From positions 1-64,000 of the forward strand of contig JANYJE010000034.1 in the NCBI GenBank assembly GCA_025408405.1: 64,000 bases of DNA, written 5' to 3'. The position numbers and the translations under genes are program-made. Below the pieces are notes generated by a model. That model worked only from the letters and a program-made list of their open reading frames with translations, was not told the origin of the DNA and searched no databases. The first letter of the stretch is position 1. The number at the start of each line of letters is the position of its first letter. The stretch comes from Nitrosomonadales bacterium (GTDB taxonomy: Bacteria; Pseudomonadota; Gammaproteobacteria; Burkholderiales; Gallionellaceae). This document shows positions 45,832 to 55,347 of this stretch, one piece after another.

Positions 45832-47676
45832 TTACTCAAGTATGATTTTCTGTACCGATTTAACCATGCCTGCTGCATCCAGCCCACAGTCCGCCAGCAT
45901 CTGCACCGGATCGCCGTGTTCCAGAAAACGGTCTGGTAGCCCCAGCTGCAGCAGCGGCACTACCACACCATGCTGTGCCAGACATTCTGCCACGGCACTG
46001 CCTGCACCACCCAGAATGGTATTTTCCTCCACAGTCACCAGCAAGCTGTGTTCTCGCGCCAGACGCAACACCAACTCTGCATCCAAGGGTTTGACGAAAC
46101 GCATGTTCGCCACTGTGGCATCCAGTATTTCTCCCGCTTCAAGCGCCGGGGCAAGCATGGAGCCGAAGGCAAGAATGGCGATTTTACAGCCGCTACGGCG
46201 TACTTCACCACGCCCCACTGGCAGCGCCTGCATCTCCTGTTGCGGCCTGACACCGGGGCCGCTGCCGCGCGGATAACGTACCGCAGCGGGGCTATTCAGC
46301 AGGTGTGCGGTATACAACATCTGGCGACATTCGTTTTCATCGCTCGGCACCATCACCGTCATATTCGGCACGCAACGCAAAAAGCTCAGATCGAAACTGC
46401 CCGCATGGGTTGCACCATCCGCACCTACCAGGCCGCCGCGATCTATCGCCAGCAGCACCGGCAAATTCTGGATGGCGATGTCGTGGATGAGCTGGTCATA
46501 GGCGCGTTGCAAAAACGTGGAGTAGATCGCCACCACCGGCCTGTAGCCCTCGCACGCGAGTCCGGCGGCAAAGGTCAGCGCATGCTGCTCGGCGATACCT
46601 ACGTCGAAGTAGCGCTGGGGGAATTTTTCGGCGAACTCGACCATGCCTGAGCCTTCGCACATGGCCGGGGTAATGCCAATCAGTTTTTCATCGGTAGCGG
46701 CCATGTCGCACAGCCAGTCACCGAAGATTTTCGTATAAGCGGGCTTGGCCGGCGGCTTGGCGACGATGCCGTGGTGCGGGTCAAACTTGCTGACACCGTG
46801 ATACAGGATGCAGTCGGCCTCTGCGTGGGCATAACCCTTGCCCTTCTGCGTCACCACATGCAGGAATTGCGGCCCTTCCAGATGGCGGATGTTATTCAGT
46901 GTGGTGACCAGCACATCCAGGTCATGGCCGTCGATAGGGCCGATGTAGTTGAAACCGAATTCCTCAAACAGGGTGCCCGGCGTGACCATGCCCTTGACAT
47001 GCTCTTCGGCGCGCTTGGCAAACTCCAGCATCGGCGGCATGCCTTTCAGCACCTTCTCGCTGCCGCGCCGCATGGCCGCATAGAAGCGGCCAGACATGAG
47101 TTTGGCCAGGTAGTTGTTGAGCGCCCCGACCGGCGAGGAAATCGACATGTCGTTGTCGTTCAACACCACCAGCAGATTGGCATCCATCGCGCCTGCATTG
47201 TTCAGCGCCTCAAATGCCATGCCTCCGGTCATCGCGCCATCACCGATAATCGCCACGGCACGCTGGTCGTTTCCCGCCAGGTGCGCCGCTACCGCCATCC
47301 CCAGCGCCGCTGAAATCGAGGTGCTGGAGTGGCCGGTGCCAAATACGTCGTATTCACTTTCGCTGCGCTTGGGGAAACCGGAAAGACCGCCCGCCATGCG
47401 CAGCGTTTTCATCGCTTCGCGCCTCCCCGTCAGTATTTTGTGGGAATAGGTTTGATGGCCTACGTCCCACACCAGCCGGTCATGCGGGGTATTGAACACA
47501 TAGTGCAGCGCAATGGTCAGCTCCACCGTGCCCAGATTGGAAGAGAGATGCCCGCCCGTCTTGCTGACCGACTCCACCAGGAAGGCGCGCAGCTCTTCCG
47601 CCAATTGTGGCAATTGTTTGCGCTCCATCTGGCGCAAGGCATCCGGGGTGTCAATGGTGGCTAGCAATGGATACAT
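45832..47676 (-). CDS. dxs: 1-deoxy-D-xylulose-5-phosphate synthase
   Basis: 614 residues; the ATG at 47674-47676 shares its A with the ispA stop (TGATG). Thiamine-diphosphate motifs are clear: [31 protein letters not shown] (Mg/TPP site), [10 protein letters not shown], and the transketolase half with [11 protein letters not shown] and [15 protein letters not shown]. It catalyses the first step of the MEP isoprenoid pathway. Translational coupling to ispA follows the xseB-ispA-dxs order common in proteobacteria. Confidence 0.97.
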   Translation of the reverse strand: MYPLLATIDTPDALRQMERKQLPQLAEELRAFLVESVSKTGGHLSSNLGTVELTIALHYVFNTPHDRLVWDVGHQTYSHKILTGRREAMKTLRMAGGLSGFPKRSESEYDVFGTGHSSTSISAALGMAVAAHLAGNDQRAVAIIGDGAMTGGMAFEALNNAGAMDANLLVVLNDNDMSISSPVGALNNYLAKLMSGRFYAAMRRGSEKVLKGMPPMLEFAKRAEEHVKGMVTPGTLFEEFGFNYIGPIDGHDLDVLVTTLNNIRHLEGPQFLHVVTQKGKGYAHAEADCILYHGVSKFDPHHGIVAKPPAKPAYTKIFGDWLCDMAATDEKLIGITPAMCEGSGMVEFAEKFPQRYFDVGIAEQHALTFAAGLACEGYRPVVAIYSTFLQRAYDQLIHDIAIQNLPVLLAIDRGGLVGADGATHAGSFDLSFLRCVPNMTVMVPSDENECRQMLYTAHLLNSPAAVRYPRGSGPGVRPQQEMQALPVGRGEVRRSGCKIAILAFGSMLAPALEAGEILDATVANMRFVKPLDAELVLRLAREHSLLVTVEENTILGGAGSAVAECLAQHGVVVPLLQLGLPDRFLEHGDPVQMLADCGLDAAGMVKSVQKIILE

Positions 47677-48581
47677 CAATATTTTCTGATTACGATAAAA
47701 TCGGCCAGTTCACGCAAGCGACGTGCGCGCTCGCCAAATTGTGCCAGCGTATGCAAGGCCTCGCCATGCAGCTCGGCCGCCATTTTTTTTGCCTGTGCCG
47801 CCCCCAGCAGGGTCACGTAGGTTGGCTTGTCGTTATCGGCATCCTTGCCGGCAGTCTTGCCCAGTGTGGCGGTATCCGCCTCGGCATCGAGCACGTCGTC
47901 CACCACCTGAAAAGCCAGCCCGACACACTTGCCGAAATGATCGAGCGCTTCCAGCTGCGCGTCATTCAGCGCATCACCGCAATGCGCGCCCAGCAAAACA
48001 GCGGCACGGATCAAGGCACCGGTCTTGTGGATATGCATGAACTCGAGCTCGGGCAAGCCCAGCTGTTTACCCACGCTGTCCAGATCAAACGCCTGCCCGC
48101 CCGCCATGCCGCGCGAACCGGAGGCCATTGCCAGCAGCCTGAGCATATGCAGCTGGCCGGCTGGAGAGTCGCACAGGCTGTGCTCGGACAACAATTGAAA
48201 CGCCAGACTTTGCAGGCTGTCGCCCACCAACAGCGCGGTCGCCTCGTCATATTCGACATGGCAAGTTGGCTTGCCGCGGCGCAGTACATCGTCGTCCATG
48301 CACGGCATGTCGTCATGCACCAGCGAATAGGCGTGGATCAGTTCGACTGCGGCGGCAACGATATCCACACGAACCTGTGCAGCACCGACCAGCTCGCCGG
48401 CAGCAAAGGCCAGCAATGGTCGCACGCGCTTACCTCCATCCAGCACGCTGTAGCGCATCGCCGCGTGCAGGCGCTGCGGCGCCAGCTCAGGCTGCGGCAG
48501 CAAACGCCGCAACACGTCCTCGAAACGCTGCTGGTGGGCGCTTGACCAGCCTTGGAAATCCGAGTTGGAAAAATCAGGCAT
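47676..48581 (-). CDS. ispA: Farnesyl diphosphate synthase (polyprenyl synthetase)
   Basis: 301 residues from the ATG at 48579-48581. The two Asp-rich motifs are [10 protein letters not shown] and [23 protein letters not shown] and [15 protein letters not shown] are family hallmarks. It condenses IPP with DMAPP and GPP. It overlaps the end of xseB by 8 bp and the start of dxs by 1 bp, forming a tightly coupled isoprenoid operon. Confidence 0.95.
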   Translation of the reverse strand: MPDFSNSDFQGWSSAHQQRFEDVLRRLLPQPELAPQRLHAAMRYSVLDGGKRVRPLLAFAAGELVGAAQVRVDIVAAAVELIHAYSLVHDDMPCMDDDVLRRGKPTCHVEYDEATALLVGDSLQSLAFQLLSEHSLCDSPAGQLHMLRLLAMASGSRGMAGGQAFDLDSVGKQLGLPELEFMHIHKTGALIRAAVLLGAHCGDALNDAQLEALDHFGKCVGLAFQVVDDVLDAEADTATLGKTAGKDADNDKPTYVTLLGAAQAKKMAAELHGEALHTLAQFGERARRLRELADFIVIRKY

Positions 48582-48825
48582 CTTCACGCCTGTCATTAGC
48601 CATGTCCTTGAGCGCACCGTCTTCCAGGATGCGCACCTGCTGCTGCGCGGCATCCAGGCGGCTACGGCACTGCTGCAACAGTTCGGCGCCGCGCTGATAC
48701 GCGGCAAGCGATTCTTCCAGCGGCAATTTGCCGCCTTCCATGTCGCTTACCACCTGCTCCAGCTCGGCCAGGGCCGCCTCGAAAGACGGCGATTTGTGGG
48801 GTTTTCCCGCCATGTGCATTTCCAT
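48574..48825 (-). CDS. xseB: Exodeoxyribonuclease VII small subunit
   Basis: 83 residues with the XseB signature SFEAALAELEQVVSDMEGGKLPLEESLAAYQRGAELLQQCRSRLDAA. A Met at position 5 is an alternative start. It combines with XseA, not in this window, to degrade single-stranded DNA. It heads xseB-ispA-dxs. Confidence 0.93.
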   Translation of the reverse strand: MEMHMAGKPHKSPSFEAALAELEQVVSDMEGGKLPLEESLAAYQRGAELLQQCRSRLDAAQQQVRILEDGALKDMANDRREDA

Positions 48826-48954
48826 CCGCGAAAAAAACGCATTTTACCCAAAGCCCTCACCTTGAACCAATTTTTGTTGCACCCCCCCCTCGTTTAAAGG
48901 ACAATCCACGGCTTCCCCCAAACCGTATTCACCATTTTTTGCAAGGGTGTGGGT

Positions 48955-50058
48955 ATGTCCGAGATAGCCCAAGTCGCACAATTCAAGCAGGTTTCAGCAC
49001 AGCCGCCGCTACGCTGGTATTTTGACCCCAAGGTATTGGAGGTCGAACAGCGCGTGCTGTTTGAAGCCGGACCCAATTACATCGGCCATGAACTGATGAC
49101 GCCCAACCTCGGCGACTATCATGTTCTGGAGTGGCTGGACAACGCCAAGATGCTGGTGCGCAATGAAAACGGCGTGGAGCTGCTTTCCAATATCTGCCGC
49201 CATCGCCAGGCCACCATGCTCGTGGGCCGCAGCAATGCCCAGCACATCGTGTGCCCGTTGCACCACTGGACTTACGAGACCAACGGCAAACTGTTGGGCG
49301 CTCCGCACTTTCCGCAGAATCCGTGCCTGCACCTGCACAAGGCGCCGCTGCAACGCTGGAACGGCCTGCTGTTCGCCAGCGGGCGCGACATCCTGAAAGA
49401 TCTGTCCCGGGTCAGCGTAATGAAGGACATCGATTTTTCCGGCTACATGCTGGATCGCGTGGAAGTGGACGAATACAACTTCAACTGGAAGACTTTCATT
49501 GAGGTGTATCTGGAGGACTACCACGTGGTGCCCTTCCAGCCCGGCCTCGGCCACTTCGTCAATTGCGACGATCTGGCCTGGGAATTCGGCGACTGGTACA
49601 GCGTGCAGACGGTGGGCATCAACAACGGCCTGCGCAAGGCCGGCAGCGAAGTTTATAAAGCCTGGCAGGAACAGGTGCTGCGCTACTCCGACGGCGTCAT
49701 CCCCAAGTACGGCGCCATCTGGCTGACCTACTACCCCAACATCATGGTGGAGTGGTACCCCAACACCCTGGTGGTGAGCACCGTAGTGCCACGCGGCCCG
49801 GACGCTTGCAGCAATATCGTGGAGTTCTACTACCCCGAGGACATCGTGCTGTTCGAGCGCGACTATGTCGAGGCAGAGAAAAAAGCCTATCGCGAAACTG
49901 CGCTGGAAGACGATATCATCTGCCTCAAGATGCACCAGGGACGCCGCGCGCTGTATAAACAAGGCATCGAAGACGGAGGCCCTTACCAGTCGCCCACCGA
50001 AGACGGCATGCTGCACTTCCACGAATTTCTGCGCCGGAATCTCGCCCCTCACCTGTAA
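48955..50058 (+). CDS. Rieske-type aromatic-ring-hydroxylating oxygenase, large subunit
   Basis: 367 residues; ATG at 48955 seven bases after AAGGG, with a GTG two codons upstream. The Rieske cluster site is NICRHRQAT...CPLHHWTYETNG. The mononuclear-iron domain shows FIEVYLEDYHVVPFQPGLGHFV with the conserved Asp/His facial residues. Substrate is not apparent; solo alpha subunits of this type in betaproteobacteria often act on choline-, stachydrine- or sterol-like compounds. It is divergent from xseB. Confidence 0.85.
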   Translation: MSEIAQVAQFKQVSAQPPLRWYFDPKVLEVEQRVLFEAGPNYIGHELMTPNLGDYHVLEWLDNAKMLVRNENGVELLSNICRHRQATMLVGRSNAQHIVCPLHHWTYETNGKLLGAPHFPQNPCLHLHKAPLQRWNGLLFASGRDILKDLSRVSVMKDIDFSGYMLDRVEVDEYNFNWKTFIEVYLEDYHVVPFQPGLGHFVNCDDLAWEFGDWYSVQTVGINNGLRKAGSEVYKAWQEQVLRYSDGVIPKYGAIWLTYYPNIMVEWYPNTLVVSTVVPRGPDACSNIVEFYYPEDIVLFERDYVEAEKKAYRETALEDDIICLKMHQGRRALYKQGIEDGGPYQSPTEDGMLHFHEFLRRNLAPHL

Positions 50059-50107
50059 ACCCACGCCCCCACGTGTCCGCTTACATCTTTTTTTCTGGTT
50101 GAAACAC

Positions 50108-50950
50108 ATGGGCGCATTGTGGATGCTGGTCGCCGGATTCCTGTTCGCCTGCATGGGTATTTTCGTCAAGCTCGGCGCGCACTATTTCTCCCATATTGAA
50201 CTGGTGTTCTACCGCTGCTTTATCGGCCTGCTGATGGTTTACCTGATCGTGCGCCAGCGCGGCGGGTCACTTTCCACACCGCACTGGAGAGGCCATCTGT
50301 GGCGCGGCATCTCCGGCTCCATCGCGCTGATGCTGTTCTTCTACTGCATCACCGTGTTGCCGCTGGCCACTGCCGTTACCCTGAATTACACCTCGCCGCT
50401 GTTCCTCACCGTGCTGGTCATGCTGGTGTTCAAGGAGCGCTTTCATGTCCCGCTGATCGCCGCCATTGCACTCGGTTTTGTCGGCATGGTGTTGCTGTTG
50501 CACCCAACCTTGGAACGCAACCAGCTGCTCCCAGGCCTGCTCGGCCTCATCTCCGGCTTCTTCGCCGGCATCGCCATGCTCAACGTGCGCGAACTCGGCC
50601 GCAGCGGCGAGCCGGAGTGGCGCATCGTGTTCTACTTCAGCCTGATTGCCAGCGCCGTCAGCGGTGTCGCCATGCTCGCCGGCACGCTGCATGCCATCAC
50701 GCTGCAAAGCCTGCCTGTCCTCTTGGGGCTGGGCGTCAGCGCCACCCTGGCGCAACTCGCCCTCACCCGCGCCTACAGCACCGGCAAGACATTGGTGGTG
50801 GGCAGCTTGTCTTTCAGCGCGGTGGTTTTCGCCAGCCTGTTCGGCATATTGCTGTGGGATGAAACACTGCCGCTATCCGGCTGGCTCGGCATGGCGCTGA
50901 TCATCGTGAGTGGCGTGGCCAGCCTGAAACTGGCGCCAAGACATGATTGA
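50108..50950 (+). CDS. DMT superfamily EamA-type exporter
   Basis: 280 residues with about ten hydrophobic helices and the two-repeat EamA layout: YRCFIGLLMVYL, TAVTLNYTSPLFLTVLVMLVFKERF in the first half and QLALTRAYSTGKTLVVGSLSFSAVVFA in the second. It sits in the inner membrane and probably exports a small metabolite. The gene follows the Rieske gene by 49 bp on the same strand; the ribosome site is weak. Confidence 0.88.
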   Translation: MGALWMLVAGFLFACMGIFVKLGAHYFSHIELVFYRCFIGLLMVYLIVRQRGGSLSTPHWRGHLWRGISGSIALMLFFYCITVLPLATAVTLNYTSPLFLTVLVMLVFKERFHVPLIAAIALGFVGMVLLLHPTLERNQLLPGLLGLISGFFAGIAMLNVRELGRSGEPEWRIVFYFSLIASAVSGVAMLAGTLHAITLQSLPVLLGLGVSATLAQLALTRAYSTGKTLVVGSLSFSAVVFASLFGILLWDETLPLSGWLGMALIIVSGVASLKLAPRHD

Positions 50951-51154
50951 GGATTAAATATTGGAAGGCCGCATCCTGTCATTTAGAATGCGCTTGGCTG
51001 TCATGCTAACTCAAGCTTTCGCCGCAACAGGTTTTAGCCACACAACTGCTTGCCTGACTTGCTGCGTACGGCTGGCAGGGCAGAGCACTCATCATCGCAA
51101 GGGCTGTGGTAAGCTTAAAACCTGCATCCAGGCATTAACCAACAGGAATACAAC

Positions 51155-51502
51155 ATGATTACTATTGAACAATCGGGCAACCTGCTCAACATCGCGGTTA
51201 TGGGCGAATTCACCCTGGCAGATTTCAAGCAGTTTGAAGAAAACGCCTTGTACAAACTCAAGACTCCCGGCCCGGTCAACCTGGTGTTTGATTTGCGCGC
51301 CATGATCAGTTACACCGTGGATGTGGCATGGGAAGAAATAAAATTTTTCGGCAGCGAACACCAGCACGATTTCAGCAAAATCGCCGTGGTCACCGATGAC
51401 CAGTGGCTTACCTGGCAGGCATGGCTGTCGCGCCTGTTCGTGGATGCAGACATACGTGCATTTTCCGATTACCCGCAAGCACAAAACTGGGTTGCCGCCT
51501 GA
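51155..51502 (+). CDS. SpoIIAA-like STAS-fold protein
   Basis: 115 residues with AGGAAT before the ATG. It matches the SpoIIAA-like family: GEFTLADFKQFEENAL, PGPVNLVFDLRAMISYTVDVAWEEIKF, KIAVVTDDQWLTW and DIRAFSDYPQAQNWV. STAS-fold proteins often regulate by binding partners. No anti-sigma or kinase partner is adjacent. Confidence 0.8.
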   Translation: MITIEQSGNLLNIAVMGEFTLADFKQFEENALYKLKTPGPVNLVFDLRAMISYTVDVAWEEIKFFGSEHQHDFSKIAVVTDDQWLTWQAWLSRLFVDADIRAFSDYPQAQNWVAA

Positions 51503-51576
51503 ACTAATGGATAGCAGCAGTGCCTGATGTGACGGTTTACACATAATAATTATTATTTGAATTTTGGAGAGCGGGT

Positions 51577-52758
51577 ATGTACTCAGGTTTGATTGACTTG
51601 CCATGGTGGGGCTATGTGCTGACAGCACTGGCTTTGACCCATGTCACCATCGCAGCGGTGACCATTTTCCTGCATCGCCATCAGGCACACCGCGCGCTCG
51701 ATCTGCACCCTATATCCAGCCATTTCTTCCGTTTCTGGCTATGGCTTTCCACCGGCACTGTCACCAAGGAATGGGCTGCCATCCACCGCAAACACCACGC
51801 CAAGTGCGAGACCGCCGAAGACCCGCACAGCCCGGTAATTCTGGGCATCAAGAAAGTATTGCTGGAAGGTGCAGAGCTGTATCGCAAGGAAGCAAAAAAC
51901 CAGGAAACACTGGATCGGTATGGCCACGGCACGCCGGACGACTGGCTGGAACGCAAGCTCTACACCAAACACAGCATGCTGGGTATCGTCCTGATGCTGA
52001 TCATCGATGTCGCGCTGTTCGGCCCCATCGGCCTGACGATCTGGGCCGTGCAGATGGCCTGGATACCCGTCAATGCAGCGGGCATCATCAACGGCGCCGG
52101 GCATTACTGGGGCTATCGCAACTTCGCCTGCGCAGATGCTTCGACCAACCTGCTGCCCTTGGGAATTTTCATCGGTGGCGAGGAGTTACACAACAACCAC
52201 CACGCTTACGCCAGTTCGGCCAAGCTATCCAGCAAATGGTATGAATTCGACATCGGCTGGCTGTACATCCGCACACTGGAAACTTTGGGCCTGGCGCAGG
52301 TGAAAAAACGCGCACCGCAAATTCGCCTCACCCCCGGCAAGGCTGCTTGCGATGCAGAAACACTGCAGGCGGTAATTACCCATCGCTACGAAGTGATGGC
52401 GAAATACGCGCAATCGCTGAAGAAAACCTACTCGGCAGAAATTGCCCGACTCAAGCTGCAAGCCCTCAAGCTGCAATCATCAGACAAGCTGGATGCGGCA
52501 CGCATCAAACAGTGGCTGCATCTGGATGCGATCCACCTGACCGAGCAACAGCAATCCAGACTGAGCGCAGTCATCCACGCCAGCCCTACCCTGCACACGG
52601 CTTACACCTTGCGTCAGGAGCTGGCCTCCATCTGGGAGCGCTCTACCGCCAGCAAGGAGCAATTGGTGAGACAGCTGGAAGACTGGTGCAACCGCGCCGA
52701 AAACAGCGGTATTGCAGCCCTGCAGGAATTCTCGCAACGCCTGCGCTGCTATGCCTGA
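51577..52758 (+). CDS. Acyl-CoA/acyl-lipid fatty acid desaturase
   Basis: 393 residues with GGAGAGCGGG before the ATG. The three histidine boxes of membrane desaturases are intact: HRHQAHR, HRKHHAK and HNNHHAY, coordinating the diiron site, with membrane helices between them. It introduces a delta-9-type double bond. The last 120 residues form a helical extension (ARLKLQALKLQSSDKLDAARIKQWL ... IAALQEFSQRLRCYA) that resembles the C-terminus of some ISL3-type transposases, a known add-on in betaproteobacterial desaturases. Confidence 0.92.
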   Translation: MYSGLIDLPWWGYVLTALALTHVTIAAVTIFLHRHQAHRALDLHPISSHFFRFWLWLSTGTVTKEWAAIHRKHHAKCETAEDPHSPVILGIKKVLLEGAELYRKEAKNQETLDRYGHGTPDDWLERKLYTKHSMLGIVLMLIIDVALFGPIGLTIWAVQMAWIPVNAAGIINGAGHYWGYRNFACADASTNLLPLGIFIGGEELHNNHHAYASSAKLSSKWYEFDIGWLYIRTLETLGLAQVKKRAPQIRLTPGKAACDAETLQAVITHRYEVMAKYAQSLKKTYSAEIARLKLQALKLQSSDKLDAARIKQWLHLDAIHLTEQQQSRLSAVIHASPTLHTAYTLRQELASIWERSTASKEQLVRQLEDWCNRAENSGIAALQEFSQRLRCYA

Positions 52759-52989
52759 GTTATGGATGCCATCATTCATTGATCAAGCCATTTTTCTGCC
52801 CGTCACCGTTATGCACTCTTGATGTGTAATTGCACTTAAAAACCGCCCTGTCTATTGGCAGGAATGAGAGTGTCGCGATTAACCAACATCTCGTCTTTAT
52901 AGCTCCGACAGAGGTTGCCTCCAAGTCAGTTGGCGTTCACAATGCATCCCCAGAAATCAACAAGTCGGGAAATTCTTTGCGGAGGCTGA

Positions 52990-54423
52990 GTGTTTAAAAC
53001 TATCGTAGTTCAACAATTCAGCGACAATCTGCTGCTGCGTACCGATCAGTTCCTGTCCTCATTGCCGAAGTTGTTTTTGGCTGCTGGCATTGTCGCCTTC
53101 CAGCTCTTGCTGTTCTATTTGTATTTCAATGTAGGGCCGCAGGTTCCTCTTATTGTGTTTTTTGTGATCAACTTTTTCCTCGCTGCAAAATACGTAGGCA
53201 GCGAATTTTCGTATGCCATCGCGTTCATGGCAGCCGCAGGAAAGACTTACATAAAAATCGAATTCTATCCGGGTGATGCAGTGTGGTGGCAAGGCCATTG
53301 GCAATTCATCTCCAGCTATTCGCTTTACACCCTGATTTGCTACTTGATCAACTCCCAACTTGCCAGCCGCAAGCGCATCGAGGCGGCTTTTGACGAGCTA
53401 TCAAGATTGAGCGAGGCTATCGTTACGGAAACAGACTCAGGGGTGCTGGTGTTTGACAACAAAGGGAAGTGTGTCGTGGCAAACCCATCGGTAGCACGCA
53501 TGCTGGGGGCTCACATCACACAGCTGCAGCACTGCGAACTAGGACGCGACGATGCACTGTTCCCCTCGACTTTGCTGGCCACCATGCAAGGAACTCTGAA
53601 CAATGGTGAACGCCGCCAGTTGACCGTTCGACTCGGCACTCCCCAAAGCGAGGTGTGGAGTGTCGTGACCATCGGCCAGATACTGCATGCCGATTCCAGC
53701 TATCTGTTGCTGGTATTTGCCGACATCTCGGCGTACAAAGCGGCGCAGGATGCAGCAGCGGCGGCATTGAACCGTGCCGGTGCAGCAGAGCGCAAGTTAA
53801 TCAATATCGGCGAAGAGGTTCAACAGCGTATCGGCCGGGAGCTTCATGACGATCTTGGCCAGCATTTGGCCGGCGTGGCTTTCATGTCCCAAGTACTCTT
53901 CCAGAAACTAAAGCATTCCGGGTATGAAGAAATACATGACGCGGTCAAGATCACTGAAATGCTGAACGAGGCGGTGGGCAAAACACGTCAGCTGTCACAA
54001 GGACTCTATCCTGAAGAACTCAAGGAAAAAGGCTTCTGCGAAATGATGGAAAAACTTACTTCCTTCGTGGAGGCAAACCACCAGATCAGCTGTGAATTCA
54101 AGTGCGACAACAATCGCATTGTCGACAATCCTGAAATTGCAATTCAACTGTTCCGCATCTCGCAAGAGGCGGTGAACAATGCAGTTCGACATGGCCATGC
54201 ACGCCAAATCAACCTAAGGATAACAGGCGATGATGCGACAAATATATTGACGATCGAAGATGATGGTTGCGGTTTCGGCAATGCCACCAGCTCGCAAAAA
54301 GGAGGGGGGCTAGGCATGCGCACCATGCAGCATCGTGCCGATCTGATCGGTGCGACACTCAAAGTTGCCTGCCCGGGGCATGGCGGAACCTGCGTCACAG
54401 TTCAACTGCCCACGGCCAGATAA
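52990..54423 (+). CDS. NarX-type membrane sensor histidine kinase with PAS domain
   Basis: 477 residues; GTG at 52990 right after GGAGG. Several N-terminal membrane helices (KLFLAAGIVAFQLLLFYLYF, VPLIVFFVINFFLAAKYVG, LYTLICYLINSQL) precede a PAS region (TDSGVLVFDNKGKCVVANPSVARMLGA) and a HisKA_3 box IGRELHDDLGQHLAGVAFMSQ. The ATPase domain has ISQEAVNNAVRHGHA, EDDGCGF and GGGLGMRTMQHRA. It pairs with the LuxR-type regulator 9 bp downstream. The ligand is unknown. Confidence 0.9.
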   Translation: MFKTIVVQQFSDNLLLRTDQFLSSLPKLFLAAGIVAFQLLLFYLYFNVGPQVPLIVFFVINFFLAAKYVGSEFSYAIAFMAAAGKTYIKIEFYPGDAVWWQGHWQFISSYSLYTLICYLINSQLASRKRIEAAFDELSRLSEAIVTETDSGVLVFDNKGKCVVANPSVARMLGAHITQLQHCELGRDDALFPSTLLATMQGTLNNGERRQLTVRLGTPQSEVWSVVTIGQILHADSSYLLLVFADISAYKAAQDAAAAALNRAGAAERKLINIGEEVQQRIGRELHDDLGQHLAGVAFMSQVLFQKLKHSGYEEIHDAVKITEMLNEAVGKTRQLSQGLYPEELKEKGFCEMMEKLTSFVEANHQISCEFKCDNNRIVDNPEIAIQLFRISQEAVNNAVRHGHARQINLRITGDDATNILTIEDDGCGFGNATSSQKGGGLGMRTMQHRADLIGATLKVACPGHGGTCVTVQLPTAR

Positions 54424-54432
54424 GGAGAATCC

Positions 54433-55092
54433 ATGCAGCAAGAAATCAAGAAAGCCAGAGTGATGGTGGTGGACGATCATCCCATAGTGAGGCAGGGAGT
54501 GATGTTGCTGATCAACAGGGAGGCTGACATGCAGGCGTGTTGCGAAGCCGAGGATATCGAGCAGGCACTTGCGGCAAACCGCGCGTGCCCGAATGACATT
54601 GCCATCGTTGATATGTCGCTAGCCAGTTCCTCTGGCCTGGAGTTGATTCGCCGTTTGTTGTTGGAATTTCCTGAATTATCCATTTTGATGCTGTCGATGC
54701 ACGACGAGCTGATCTATGCAGAGCCCGCACTACGGGCGGGAGCCAAGGGCTATTTGATGAAGCAGGCTGCGACTGATTCCTTGTTGATTGCGATTCGCCA
54801 GATATTGCGCGGAGACCTCTACGTCAGTGATCGTTTGCGCACGAAGATGATAAAAAGAATGGTTGGCGGATCGAAAAACGATTTGCCTGTGAACCAGTTG
54901 TCCTCCAGCGAACTGGAGGTATTGCATCTGATCGGGATGGGAATGGGCACCAGCGAAATTGCCGAGAAGCTATCGCGCAGTGTCAAGACCGTCGAATCGC
55001 ACAAAGCCAACATCAAAAAGAAGCTGGGCTTGGAAAGTGCCAGTCAACTTTCCATGTATGCTATCAATTTAGTTTCCTCGCAAGTGGTGTGA
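54433..55092 (+). CDS. NarL/FixJ-type response regulator
   Basis: 219 residues. Receiver: VMVVDDHPIVRQGV, phosphoacceptor Asp in IAIVDMSLASSSG and Lys in GYLMKQ. The C-terminal LuxR helix-turn-helix reads LSSSELEVLHLIGMGMGTSEIAEKLSRSVKTVESHKANIKKKLGL. It is the cognate partner of the upstream kinase. Targets are not visible. Confidence 0.93.
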   Translation: MQQEIKKARVMVVDDHPIVRQGVMLLINREADMQACCEAEDIEQALAANRACPNDIAIVDMSLASSSGLELIRRLLLEFPELSILMLSMHDELIYAEPALRAGAKGYLMKQAATDSLLIAIRQILRGDLYVSDRLRTKMIKRMVGGSKNDLPVNQLSSSELEVLHLIGMGMGTSEIAEKLSRSVKTVESHKANIKKKLGLESASQLSMYAINLVSSQVV

Positions 55093-55347
55093 TGCCACAG
55101 AAAAACCGATCCGCTTTCACCCGTAGCAAACAATGTTCTCGCTTATCACCGGCATGTGTTCGAGCCATCCACACTTGATTCAGACAGGGATGCCAGCAAT
55201 CACTTCCCACATCTTTTGTGAGGCCTGGGGAGGGAACTAATGCGGGGTGCGTTCCTGGCAGGCGCACTGTATGCAAAACAAATATGTTTGAAAATGTGGC
55301 AAATTGCCGCACCCACCTTCTCGCTCAAGCCGTTAAAATGGCAAGCC

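Noticed and set aside
49009-50169. 386-codon minus-strand frame opposite the Rieske oxygenase
   Set aside because: The plus strand carries the complete Rieske and iron motifs; the minus product resembles no family.
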